Assembly: GCF_004365875.1 (NCBI RefSeq)
Contig: NZ_SODF01000003.1
Location: 233,763-297,762, forward strand
Direction of reading: 5' to 3'
Source of the DNA: Kribbella kalugense
GTDB taxonomy: Bacteria > Actinomycetota > Actinomycetes > Propionibacteriales > Kribbellaceae
DNA length: 64,000 nt
The position numbers and the translations under genes are program-made. A model generated the notes under the pieces. That model was not told the origin of the DNA and made no database searches. It saw only the letters and a list, made by a program, of their open reading frames with translations. Each line of letters opens with the position of its first letter. The first letter of the stretch is position 1. This document shows positions 36,867 through 44,975 of this stretch, piece by piece.

Positions 36867-37834
36867 CGACTACCGAGGTCACCGCTGACCAGGCTCGGCA
36901 GGCGCTGGTTGCGCTGCGGGCTGAGATCGGCAAGGCGGTGGTCGGCCAGGACACCGCGGTGACCGCACTGGTGCTCGCCCTACTCTGCCGCGGCCACGTG
37001 CTGCTGGAGGGCGTTCCCGGTACGGCGAAGACGCTGATGGTGCGAGCGCTGTCGATGGCGATGCGGCTGGACACCAAGCGGATCCAGTTCACCCCGGACC
37101 TGATGCCGGGTGACGTCACCGGGTCGCTGGTGTACGACGCCAAGACGTCGGAGTTCGAGTTCCGTCGCGGGCCGGTGTTCACGAACATCCTGCTGGCGGA
37201 CGAGATCAACCGGACGCCACCGAAGACACAGGCGGCGTTGCTGGAGGCAATGGAAGAGCGGCAGGTCACTGTGGATGGTGAGCCGCGCAAACTGCCGACG
37301 CCGTTCGTGGTGGCCGCGACCCAGAACCCGATCGAGTACGAGGGCACCTATCCGTTGCCAGAGGCCCAACTCGACCGGTTCCTGCTGAAGGTGACGCTGG
37401 ACATGCCGCCGCGGGACGCCGAGATCGCCGTACTCGCTCGGCATGCGCAGGGGTTCGATCCGCGGGACCTCGAGGCGGCTGGGCTGCGGCCGGTTGCCGG
37501 ACCCGAGGACCTGCTGGCGGGACAGAACGCCGTACGGCGGGTTGCGGTGCGGGACGACGTACTGGCCTACGTTGTGGACCTCTGCCGGGCTACGCGGCAG
37601 TCTCCGTCGCTGCAGCTCGGGGTGTCGCCGCGTGGCGCTACTGCGTTGCTGGCGGTGTCGCGGGCTTGGGCTTGGCTGTCCGGGCGGGACTACGTGATCC
37701 CGGACGACGTGAAGGCGATGGCGCGTCCTTGCCTTCGGCATCGAGTCCAGGTGCGGCCGGAGGCTGAGCTGGAAGGTGTGAGTGCGGACGCGGTGCTGGA
37801 GAGCGTTCTGGCTACGGTGCCGGTGCCACGCTGA
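36863..37834 (+). CDS. MoxR-family AAA+ ATPase
   Basis: 323 aa. Walker A is GVPGTAKT at 50-57, Walker B is LLADEINRTPPKTQAALLEAMEE, and sensor regions include TQNPIEYEGTYPLPEAQLDRF. MoxR ATPases work as chaperone-like partners of the DUF58/VWA protein encoded next, often linked to envelope stress. The start is GTG with a GTGA overlap; the stop TGA overlaps the DUF58 ATG. Confidence 0.95.
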   Translation: MTTTEVTADQARQALVALRAEIGKAVVGQDTAVTALVLALLCRGHVLLEGVPGTAKTLMVRALSMAMRLDTKRIQFTPDLMPGDVTGSLVYDAKTSEFEFRRGPVFTNILLADEINRTPPKTQAALLEAMEERQVTVDGEPRKLPTPFVVAATQNPIEYEGTYPLPEAQLDRFLLKVTLDMPPRDAEIAVLARHAQGFDPRDLEAAGLRPVAGPEDLLAGQNAVRRVAVRDDVLAYVVDLCRATRQSPSLQLGVSPRGATALLAVSRAWAWLSGRDYVIPDDVKAMARPCLRHRVQVRPEAELEGVSADAVLESVLATVPVPR

Positions 37835-39126
37835 TGGTTCTGACTGGCAGGGCTGGCATTCTCGCTGCGGCTGGGGTGGTGTTTGTCGCCCTGGTGATGC
37901 CGTCGTGGTCTGGGGTCGGGCTGGTCGTTGCTGTCGTGCTGGTGGTGTGCGTGGTCGACGTACTGCTGGCTGGGTCGCCACGGCGGCTGCAGTTCAGTCG
38001 GGACGGGGACACCGCCGTACGGCTGGGTGAGCAGGCTGTTGTGCAGTTGCTGGTGACCAACCCGAGTCGACGGGTGCGTGGATGGTTGCGGGATGCGTGG
38101 CCGCCGTCGGCCGGCGTACTGGATCCGCCGCACAAGCTGGACCTGCCGTCCGGTGAGCGTCGGCGGTTGGTGACGCATCTGGTTCCGACGCGGCGTGGTG
38201 ATCGGCAGGCGGCGCGGGTGACTGTGCGGGCCTTTGGTCCGTTGGGTTTTGCCGGGCGACAGGGGTCGCACGAGGTGCCGTGGACAGTGCGGGCGCTGCC
38301 GCCGTTCAACAGCCGGAAGCACCTGCCGTCCCGGTTGGCGCGGCTGCGGGAGCTGGACGGGCGTACGGCGCTGTTGGTGCGGGGGCAGGGGACGGAGTTC
38401 GATTCGCTGCGCGACTACGTGCCTGGTGACGACGTGCGGAGCATCGACTGGCGGGCGACCGCCCGGCGCGGCAACGTCGTACTGCGGACGTGGCGACCGG
38501 AACGCGATCGACAGGTCGCCATCGTGATCGACTCCGGCCGACTGTCGGCCGGCCGGGTCGGGGATGCGCCGCGACTGGACCACGCCATGGACGCCGCGTT
38601 GCTGCTGGCCGCGCTGGCTACTCGAGCCGGGGACCGCGTCTCGTTGCTGGCCTGCGACTCCACCGTGCGTGCCGACGTACGCCGACCTGCCCCGCAGGAC
38701 GTACTACCGTCCTTCGTCAACGCACTCGCGAACGTCGAGGCCGAGCTGGTCCAAACCGACTTCCGCATCGTCGTCTCACAGGTACTGGAGCGCCTGGGTC
38801 AACGGTCGCTGGTCGTCCTGCTGACCGGCCTGGACCCCGCCGTCATCGAGGAGTCCCTCCTCCCCGTCATCGGCCCCCTCCTCCGCCGCCACGTCGTACT
38901 CCTGGCCTCCGTGGCCGACCCCCGCCTGACCGAACTCGAGTCCAGCCGCGCCGACCTCCTCGAGGTCTACAGCGCCGCCTCCGCCGCCCGCACCCGCCTG
39001 GACCGAGACCGCCTAACCGCCACCCTCACCCGAGCCGGCGTAACCGTCATAGACGAACCCCCCGACCAAATAGCCCCCGCCCTAGCCGACACCTACCTAG
39101 CCCTAAAAAAGGCCGGCCGCCTGTAG
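37834..39126 (+). CDS. DUF58 domain protein (MoxR partner)
   Basis: 430 aa. Two hydrophobic segments at the N-terminus (residues ~8-48), then a beta-rich region, then the DUF58 core GTEFDSLRDYVPGDDVRSIDWRATAR and a VWA-like fold starting VAIVIDSGR. It is the expected MoxR partner. In M. tuberculosis the SpoIIM-like gene (Rv3694c) follows directly; here about 9 kb of accessory genes intervene before the SpoIIM-like gene. Confidence 0.92.
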   Translation: MVLTGRAGILAAAGVVFVALVMPSWSGVGLVVAVVLVVCVVDVLLAGSPRRLQFSRDGDTAVRLGEQAVVQLLVTNPSRRVRGWLRDAWPPSAGVLDPPHKLDLPSGERRRLVTHLVPTRRGDRQAARVTVRAFGPLGFAGRQGSHEVPWTVRALPPFNSRKHLPSRLARLRELDGRTALLVRGQGTEFDSLRDYVPGDDVRSIDWRATARRGNVVLRTWRPERDRQVAIVIDSGRLSAGRVGDAPRLDHAMDAALLLAALATRAGDRVSLLACDSTVRADVRRPAPQDVLPSFVNALANVEAELVQTDFRIVVSQVLERLGQRSLVVLLTGLDPAVIEESLLPVIGPLLRRHVVLLASVADPRLTELESSRADLLEVYSAASAARTRLDRDRLTATLTRAGVTVIDEPPDQIAPALADTYLALKKAGRL

Positions 39127-39496
39127 CCCCCGCGTGCTACGCGGCCGCGCGCTCGTCGCTCCGCTCCTCGGCATGCCCGCTCCGCGCGCGCCCCACCCAC
39201 CCCCGGCTCAGCGCCCGAGCATCCTTTCCGGCTAGCGCCGGGGGCTTCCGGCTACCGCCGGGACCTGCGAGCTAATCGCCCGGCGACTGCGTGCTGTGGT
39301 GGGTGACGCGGACGAACCGAAAGGCGGCCGCAAGTCGCACCGAGCGGGCACCCCTCAGGCTGAGGCGCTTGGCACTGCTAGGGAACGCTCAGAGTGTGAG
39401 GAGCATGACTGCACTCAACCTGCAGACAAATGGCTGAAATCGTAAGAAGTCGACGAAACGATGGCTATACTGACGCCAGCTACGTTAGGATATCTG
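39127..39496. other. 370-bp non-coding junction with degenerate 20-bp repeats
   Basis: No credible gene lies between the DUF58 and RloA genes. From about 39201 to 39285 there are degenerate direct repeats with ~20-bp period: TTCCGGCTAGCGCCGGGG at 39226, TTCCGGCTACCGCCGGGA at 39246, a weaker copy at 39266 and one with a 1-bp insertion before 39226. The last 120 bp become AT-richer towards the RloA start and should hold its promoter. The region marks the left edge of the accessory insertion. Confidence 0.6.
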
Positions 39497-40762
39497 ATGC
39501 TCATCCGTTTCGAGGTCTCGAACTTCCGCTCGATCCGGGAACCGGTCGAGTTGTCGATGGTTGCTGTCGACTCATCTCGGGAGGGGCCTCAGGAGTTCCC
39601 CCATCTCGGTGTGAGCCTCCTGCACGTTGCGGGAGTCCTCGGACCGAACGCATCGGGAAAGTCGAACATCATCGCGGCGCTCAGTTGGGTCCGTGACGCG
39701 GTGCGGTCTTCGCTGCGCCTGTGGGACGACGGGATTCCCATTGAACCGTTCGCATTCGGCGACAGCCCCGATCGATCGTCCGAGTTCACGGTTGAGTCCG
39801 AGATCAACGGCGTCCGCTTCGAGTACGTTCTGGAACTCGACCGCCAGGCCGTCCAGTACGAAGGCCTATTCCATTATCCAGAGCGGAAACGACGCAGGAT
39901 CTTCGAACGGGAGGGTTCCGAACTCAAACTGCAACGCGGACTGGGAGCGTTGTCCGGCACCAGAGAACTGCTCACCAACCGAACCTTGGCGTTGTCGATC
40001 GCAAGACGTTTCGAAGAGCCGCTTGTCTCCGACTTCACAGCCGACCTATTGCGAATCCAGACCCTGGGGATGCCTGATCGGGCTCGCGGCCTGCCGACGG
40101 TGAGTCGCCGTCCCACCGCCACCTGGTTCGAGCAGGAACCGGAACAGGACCTGCTCCAGGAGAGCCTTTTCGAGGTCGATGCACCTCGAGGGGTGGACTC
40201 AGAGGACCGGGCGCAGGCCTTGGCTCTCCTTCGGCTGGCCGACCTGGGTATCGATGACGTACTCGTTGCGAGCGATCCCGAGAACCGACGAGCGACACGT
40301 CGAGTCCAGTTGACGCATCGGACCGTCCAGGGCGCCATACCCCTCGACTTTTCTGCAGAGTCGGCCGGTACGCGTACATGGTTCCGCCTGATCGGCCCTG
40401 TTCTGGCAGCCTTGAAAGACGGTTCGCTGCTGCTGTTTGACGAGTTGGACGCGAGCTTGCATCCCACGTTGTCGCAGCAGTTGATCGCCTTGTTCCAGGA
40501 TCCAGCCACCAATCCGCGCGATGCACAACTGATCTTCACCACGCATGACACCAGCCTTCTCAATCATCTCAACCGTGACGAAGTTTGGTTGACGGAGAAG
40601 TCCGTGGACGGCGAGACCAGACTGGGTGCATTGGCGGAATTCGCCGGCGAACGAGTCAGAACATCCGTGAACCTGGAAAAGGCCTACTTGCATGGGCGAT
40701 TCGGAGCGTTGCCCGATACCGACCGCACCGAGCTCCTCCGGGCACTGGGTCTGATCGCCTGA
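39497..40762 (+). CDS. RloA-like AAA ATPase of AbiL-type defence pair
   Basis: 421 aa. OLD/SMC-like ABC ATPase: Walker A GPNASGKS at 49-56 after the typical LIRFEVSNFRSIREP start, a signature-like SAESAGTRTWF, Walker B LLLFDELDASLHP and H-loop FTTHDTSLLN. Such ATPases pair with RloB/Toprim proteins in anti-phage loci (RloAB, AbiL, PARIS-like logic): the ATPase senses infection and releases or activates the partner. ATG at 39497 is preceded by AGGA; the ATG at 39461 would add 12 unhelpful residues. The stop overlaps the RloB start. Codon use is less GC-biased than in neighbours, fitting transfer. Confidence 0.85.
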   Translation: MLIRFEVSNFRSIREPVELSMVAVDSSREGPQEFPHLGVSLLHVAGVLGPNASGKSNIIAALSWVRDAVRSSLRLWDDGIPIEPFAFGDSPDRSSEFTVESEINGVRFEYVLELDRQAVQYEGLFHYPERKRRRIFEREGSELKLQRGLGALSGTRELLTNRTLALSIARRFEEPLVSDFTADLLRIQTLGMPDRARGLPTVSRRPTATWFEQEPEQDLLQESLFEVDAPRGVDSEDRAQALALLRLADLGIDDVLVASDPENRRATRRVQLTHRTVQGAIPLDFSAESAGTRTWFRLIGPVLAALKDGSLLLFDELDASLHPTLSQQLIALFQDPATNPRDAQLIFTTHDTSLLNHLNRDEVWLTEKSVDGETRLGALAEFAGERVRTSVNLEKAYLHGRFGALPDTDRTELLRALGLIA

Positions 40763-41382
40763 TGGCCCAGCGGCGCAGAACCGGCAAGGACCTCACGCGC
40801 AAGACCGGAAGCAGGCCCGAGCGGCGGACGATTCTCATCTTCTGCGAGGGCGAGGCATCGGAGCCCGACTATATCGGCGCTCTGAAGAGCGTGCCCCAGA
40901 TCCGTAGCAACACAGCAATCAACCTCGTCATTGATCCGTCCTCCGCTGTACCACTCAAGCTGGTCGAGAAGGCGGTTGCCCGGAAGCAGCGCGACTCTGA
41001 GATCGACGAGTGCTGGTGCGTCTTCGACGTCGAGTGGCCGAGCCACCATCCGAACCTCGATCGTGCCCTGCGGCTTGCCGATGCCGAGGGGATCAACGTG
41101 GCGGTGTCGAATCCTTGCTTCGAACTGTGGCTGATCCTGCACTTCCAGTCTCAGACGGGCTTCCTCGACAACCGGGCCGCCGAAGCACTCAGCACTCAGC
41201 TCGACGGACGCCAAGGCAAGCGAATTGACGGGACGAAGTACATGTCCCTCCGACACGACGCATGTGCCCGGGCCTCAGCGCTCGCAGAGCGTCACGATCG
41301 CGACGGAACAGCCTTCCCGAACGACAATCCGTCGTCGAGCATGCATCGGCTTCTCGCCACGATCGAGGCAAGCCGCCTCTAA
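40762..41382 (+). CDS. RloB-like Toprim protein, effector candidate
   Basis: 206 aa. RloB-family motifs: IFCEGEASEPDY (Glu29/Glu31/Glu34), CVFDVEWPSHHPN with an Asp89-x-Glu91 in place of the usual Asp-x-Asp, and SNPCFELWLILHF. RloB resembles Toprim/OLD nucleases and is the presumed effector of RloAB/AbiL-type abortive infection. ATG at 40762 overlaps the RloA TGA, so the two are strictly coupled; a longer frame from 40585 lies inside rloA. Nuclease activity is inferred from the family only. Confidence 0.83.
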   Translation: MAQRRRTGKDLTRKTGSRPERRTILIFCEGEASEPDYIGALKSVPQIRSNTAINLVIDPSSAVPLKLVEKAVARKQRDSEIDECWCVFDVEWPSHHPNLDRALRLADAEGINVAVSNPCFELWLILHFQSQTGFLDNRAAEALSTQLDGRQGKRIDGTKYMSLRHDACARASALAERHDRDGTAFPNDNPSSSMHRLLATIEASRL

Positions 41383-41394
41383 GGCGGACTCGCG

Positions 41395-42081
41395 CTAGCT
41401 GACAACTGCTTCGAAGACGTGTCGGTTAAGGGATGTGAAGACGTATTCACGGTGCGACCAGCCCACGCGGTCGACTGACTCTGCGCACGGCCTTTGGGTC
41501 CAGAAGTCTGCGTTCCTGAGTTGGCAGTTCAGGATCGCGGGGACGAGTGCGGACCGCTGGGCGGCGGGTAGGCCGTAGGCGTCTGTGAGTACGCGGACCT
41601 GGTGGGCCTGGCGGGTGGGGTCGGCGTACTTCGAGGCGATGCACCAGGTCCAGGCGGCGTACCCGAGGTCTTCGAGGGGGTCGCCTGGGGCGGCCAGGTC
41701 GAAGTCGATGAGTGCCGTGGGTACGTCGTCTTGGAACACGAAGTTGTTGGGGCCGGGGTCGTGGTGGCAGACGACGGGGTGGCTGGCGGCGAGGTGGCTG
41801 CCACGGGTGGCGTCGTGGAAGGCTCGGAGGAGAGCGCCTGCGGCGGCGATCTGGTCGTCGGACCAGCGTTGGAACCTCGCGGGCACCCAACCGTCTATGT
41901 ACGTGAGGATGTCGCGGCCGGAGTCGTCCTGGCCGAGGTACTTCGGAGCGGCGGTGAAGCCTCGTTCGGCCAGTAGGTGCAGGAGGTCGGCGGTGAAAGG
42001 CGAGCTGGGACGTCGGACCGTGTTTTTGATGCGCACGACCCCGGGGGTGAGGCGGCCGCCGTTGAGAGGAAGTTCGGTCAT
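41395..42081 (-). CDS. Aminoglycoside-phosphotransferase-like kinase
   Basis: 228 aa, a short APH-fold protein. Catalytic loop CHHDPGPNN (H-x-D-x4-N) and metal Asp in LIDFDLAAPGDP. The N-terminal lobe is reduced but includes a nucleotide-lobe strand pattern (KNTVRRP ... LTYIDG). The start overlaps the SRPBCC-VOC stop as ATGA, making it the third gene of an ArsR-led operon. Substrate unknown; it could be a resistance kinase or a small-metabolite kinase. Confidence 0.83.
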   Translation of the reverse strand: MTELPLNGGRLTPGVVRIKNTVRRPSSPFTADLLHLLAERGFTAAPKYLGQDDSGRDILTYIDGWVPARFQRWSDDQIAAAGALLRAFHDATRGSHLAASHPVVCHHDPGPNNFVFQDDVPTALIDFDLAAPGDPLEDLGYAAWTWCIASKYADPTRQAHQVRVLTDAYGLPAAQRSALVPAILNCQLRNADFWTQRPCAESVDRVGWSHREYVFTSLNRHVFEAVVS

Positions 42082-42881
42082 GGCATGGTGGGGCGGGCTT
42101 GGGCGAAGGTCCAGTGGTGGCCTTCTGGGTCCTCGGCTTCGTAGCAGCGGTAGCCGTGCTGGTGGATTTCGGAGAGGATCTTGGCGCCCTCGGACTGGCT
42201 GTGGGCGAAGTGGGCGTCGAGGTCGTCGACGTACACCCAGACGCCGTGGTCCAGTTGGGCGGTTCGCTTCTCGGTGAGCTTGAAGAGCAGGATCGCGCGG
42301 GTGCCCACCTGCAGTTCGATCCAGGACGGGTTCGTGCCCTCGGCCGGGATCTTGTCCCAGGAATCGAGCCCGAAGACCGTGTGCAGCCAGCGGGCCGCAG
42401 CCGCCGGATCCTCGTAGTACAAGGCGATTGCGAGCCGGTCCACCTCGCGCGGAGTACGCGAAGCGCCGTCACGCCGATCGACCCACGCGGGGATCCACTG
42501 AACGACGTTCGGCCAGAAGTAGAACGCCTTGTCGCCACCCGGGATCAGTGACTGTACGACGGTGACGCGCGTACCGCTGCCGATTGCCTCGAAGTCGATC
42601 CGGGTCGCGGTGTCGTCGACCGAACTGCGGTAGGCCAGCAGCGCGCCCGGCTCCCAGTCGGTGATCTTGCCGAGCTCGAGTACGTCGTCCGGCGGCGAGT
42701 ACACCTCGAGGATGCGGCCGCCGACGCCCGGCTCGATCTGCATCGCGGTGGCTCGGGCGGCGTCGAAGAAGTTGATCGGACCGCGTACCCACCAGAGGTC
42801 GATCTCCTCGGTGAAGATGCGGAACGCGGTCGACGGATCGGCGGCGACCTCTACGGACGCGGTCGCGGACTGCTCGGTCAT
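42078..42881 (-). CDS. SRPBCC (AHSA1)-VOC fusion protein
   Basis: 267 aa with two domains. Residues ~1-140 are an AHSA1-type SRPBCC domain (SVEVAADPSTAFRIFTEEIDLWW, GGRILEVY, LAYRSS); residues ~150-267 are a VOC/glyoxalase domain (RLAIALYYEDPAAAARWLHTVFGL ... DPEGHHWTFAQ). The C-terminal GHHWTFAQ is a possible metal or ligand site. ATG at 42881 follows AAGGAG and shares a base with the ArsR stop (TGATG); an upstream start at 42935 is rejected. ArsR plus AHSA1 is a frequent pairing; the VOC fusion is less usual. Ligand unknown. Confidence 0.87.
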   Translation of the reverse strand: MTEQSATASVEVAADPSTAFRIFTEEIDLWWVRGPINFFDAARATAMQIEPGVGGRILEVYSPPDDVLELGKITDWEPGALLAYRSSVDDTATRIDFEAIGSGTRVTVVQSLIPGGDKAFYFWPNVVQWIPAWVDRRDGASRTPREVDRLAIALYYEDPAAAARWLHTVFGLDSWDKIPAEGTNPSWIELQVGTRAILLFKLTEKRTAQLDHGVWVYVDDLDAHFAHSQSEGAKILSEIHQHGYRCYEAEDPEGHHWTFAQARPTMP

Positions 42882-43213
42882 CAGGACTCCTTCTGCTCGA
42901 CATGCTGCTTGAAGGCGCCGAGCTGGTTGCGCCAATGGGCCTGGACCTGGTCGAGCCAGGCCTGCACGGCGACGACAGGCTCGGGGTTGAGGCGGAAGAT
43001 GCGGACGCGGGCGTCATCCGGGACCCGCTCGTCGGCGACCAGCCCCGCCTCGAGCAGGATCCGCAGGTGCCGACTCATTGCCGGCGACGACGCCCCGGTC
43101 GCAGCCGCGAGCTGACCGGCCCGCTGGGGGCCTTCACCGAGCAGCTGTACGACGTGCCGCCGCGTCGGGTCGGCCAGCACCTCGAAGAACCGATCCACTT
43201 GATGTTCCGCCAT
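42881..43213 (-). CDS. ArsR-family repressor
   Basis: 110 aa winged helix: FFEVLADPTRRHVVQLLGEGPQRAGQLAAATGASSPAMSRHLRILLEAGLVADER. No metal-binding Cys cluster is visible, so it is probably not a metal sensor; it matches the ArsR type that controls AHSA1 genes. ATG at 43213 is preferred; a TTG at 43228 would lie inside the operator. The perfect inverted repeat at 43218-43245 is 5 bp upstream, implying autorepression of the three-gene operon. Confidence 0.9.
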   Translation of the reverse strand: MAEHQVDRFFEVLADPTRRHVVQLLGEGPQRAGQLAAATGASSPAMSRHLRILLEAGLVADERVPDDARVRIFRLNPEPVVAVQAWLDQVQAHWRNQLGAFKQHVEQKES

Positions 43214-43217
43214 ACCG

Positions 43218-43245
43218 CAATAGTTCAATCATCTGTGAACTATTG
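43218..43245. promoter_or_regulatory. ArsR operator candidate
   Basis: CAATAGTTCA (43218-43227) and TGAACTATTG (43236-43245) are perfect 10-bp arms with an 8-bp spacer, directly before the arsR start. Sequence and geometry resemble known ArsR-family sites of the ATA-N-TTCAA type. Confidence 0.82.
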
Positions 43246-43260
43246 TCAAGAGGTGGAAGC

Positions 43261-43361
43261 GTGCAGAAGAACGGGTAGTACACCGCGGATACGCCGTACG
43301 CACGGGACCGGCCACGCTCAGGTGTACTAGGCGGCCGGCGACACTACCCGTTCTTCCGCAC
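43261..43361. repeat. 101-bp element with 19-bp terminal inverted repeats
   Basis: GTGCAGAAGAACGGGTAGT (43261-43279) pairs with the complement at 43343-43361 with one mismatch. Inside, TAGTACACC (43276-43284) also pairs perfectly with GGTGTACTA (43321-43329), sharing four bases with the outer arm, so two structures compete. It lies between divergent arsR and tetR genes, where a terminator is not needed. It could be a miniature repeat element or a regulatory RNA structure. Confidence 0.7.
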
Positions 43362-43427
43362 GCATCACATGGCAAGCGACCTGGGGAAGGGCAGTGGTAC
43401 GGAGCACGCGGGGGGGCAAACTACTTG

Positions 43428-43445
43428 ACTACACGATCGTGTAGT
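43428..43445. promoter_or_regulatory. TetR operator candidate
   Basis: ACTACACGATCGTGTAGT is a perfect 18-bp palindrome. TTGACT at 43425-43430 could be a -35 element overlapping it, so bound repressor would block the promoter. It lies 34 bp before the tetR start. Confidence 0.85.
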
Positions 43446-43479
43446 AGTTTGCTTTTGTGTGTAGGGAAAGGAGTTGGTG

Positions 43480-44076
43480 ATGGATCGAGCGGCAGAGGAC
43501 CTGACGGCGCGGGCCCGGATTCGGGATGCGGCGATCAGGTTGTTCGGTGAGCGGGGCATCGAGGGTGCGTCGATCCGGGACATCGCGGCCGAGGCAGGGG
43601 TGTCGTCGGGGCTTGTCCGGCATCACTTCGGTTCCAAGGAGGCGCTGCGGGACGCCTGCGACCACTACGCGAAGGATCGGATGATCCAGATCGGCGCCGA
43701 GCTCACGCAGAACGGTGATCTCACCGGGCTCGATCCGCTCACGTTGCACCCGATCGCGTTCCCGCTGCAGTTGTACATCGTCCGCTCGATGATGGACGGC
43801 TCGGAGACCGCGACCGCGCTGTTCCTGGAAGGCGTCGACGCGGTCGAGGACTGGACCGTCAGTTACGGCATCAACCCGAAGGACCGCCGTGGGTACGCGG
43901 CCGCCCTGGCCGCGATCAAGCTCAGCGTCTTCATCCTCCGGGACCAGGTCTCGAAGGCACTCGGCGAGGACATCACCACGCTCGAGGGCTACAACCGGAT
44001 CGGTCAGGCCTTGATGGAGGTCTTCACGATCCCCCTGCTCACACCCGAACAAATCAGGCGCTCTGAGGAGAAGTGA
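43480..44076 (+). CDS. TetR-family repressor
   Basis: 198 aa. The HTH is ARIRDAAIRLFGERGIEGASIRDIAAEAGVSSGLVRHHFGSKEALRDAC at residues ~9-56; the rest is the ligand domain. ATG at 43480 was chosen because it has the best spacing to GGAG; GTG 43477 and TTG 43474 are in frame. It leads an operon with an ABC ATPase and a permease, separated by 2 bp, so it likely controls drug or metabolite export through the palindrome upstream. Confidence 0.92.
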   Translation: MDRAAEDLTARARIRDAAIRLFGERGIEGASIRDIAAEAGVSSGLVRHHFGSKEALRDACDHYAKDRMIQIGAELTQNGDLTGLDPLTLHPIAFPLQLYIVRSMMDGSETATALFLEGVDAVEDWTVSYGINPKDRRGYAAALAAIKLSVFILRDQVSKALGEDITTLEGYNRIGQALMEVFTIPLLTPEQIRRSEEK

Positions 44077-44078
44077 TC

Positions 44079-44975
44079 ATGCCGGCTGCGATCAGCACGG
44101 AAGGTCTGGTCAAGTCGTTCGGGCAGACCTACGCCCTTGACGGTCTCGATCTCACGGTGGAGTCCGGGGAGGTGCACGGCTTCCTCGGCCCGAACGGCGC
44201 GGGGAAGACGACCACGATCCGGATCCTGTTGGGGATGACCCGCGCGGACGAGGGGACGGCGCGGGTCCTCGACGGCGACCCCTGGTCGGATGCGACCGAC
44301 TTGCACCGGCGGCTCGCCTACGTGCCGGGCGACGTCACGCTGTGGCCGAACCTGTCCGGCGGCGAGGCGATCGACCTGCTCGGGCGGATGCGCGGCGGCG
44401 TGGACAAGAAGCGCAAGGCCGAGCTACTCGAGCGCTTCGACCTCGACCCGCGGAAGAAAGCTCGTGCGTACTCGAAGGGCAACCGGCAGAAGGTCGCCCT
44501 GGTTGCCGCGTTCGCCTCCGATGTCGAGCTGCTCCTGCTCGACGAGCCGACGAGCGGGCTGGATCCGTTGATGGAGGAGGTCTTCCGCGAGGTCGTGCAG
44601 GAGATCAGCGACCGCGAGGGGCGGACCGTTCTGCTGTCCAGCCACATCCTGTCCGAGGTCGAGGCGCTCTGCGATCGCGTGACGATCATCCGGTCCGGCC
44701 GGGCGGTCGAGAGCGGCACGCTGTCCGAGCTGCGGCATCTCACCCGTACGTCGATCCAGGCCGAGCTGGTCGGGCCGATGAACGGTCTGGCTCAGCTGTC
44801 CGGCGTACACGATCTGCGCGAGGACGACGGCCGGGTCCGGTTCGACGTCGACACCGACCAGATCAACCCGGTACTGCGGCAGTTGACTGAGATCGGCGTA
44901 CGCAGCCTGGTGAGTCAGCCGCCGTCGCTGGAGGAGCTCTTCCTGCGGCTGTACGAACCCGAGGCCGTCAAATGA
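44079..44975 (+). CDS. ABC exporter ATP-binding protein
   Basis: 298 aa. Walker A GPNGAGKT at 37-44, signature YSKGNRQK in place of LSGGQ, Walker B LLLLDEPTSGLDP and switch His in LLSSHILSE. DrrA/CcmA-type with a C-terminal ~80-residue regulatory tail. ATG at 44079 has ideal spacing to AGGAG, while GTG at 44073 is too close. The stop overlaps the permease start as ATGA. Confidence 0.94.
   Translation: MPAAISTEGLVKSFGQTYALDGLDLTVESGEVHGFLGPNGAGKTTTIRILLGMTRADEGTARVLDGDPWSDATDLHRRLAYVPGDVTLWPNLSGGEAIDLLGRMRGGVDKKRKAELLERFDLDPRKKARAYSKGNRQKVALVAAFASDVELLLLDEPTSGLDPLMEEVFREVVQEISDREGRTVLLSSHILSEVEALCDRVTIIRSGRAVESGTLSELRHLTRTSIQAELVGPMNGLAQLSGVHDLREDDGRVRFDVDTDQINPVLRQLTEIGVRSLVSQPPSLEELFLRLYEPEAVK

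Noticed and set aside
43261..43361. Ordinary terminator
   Set aside because: The genes on both sides are transcribed away from it, so no transcript end is expected here.
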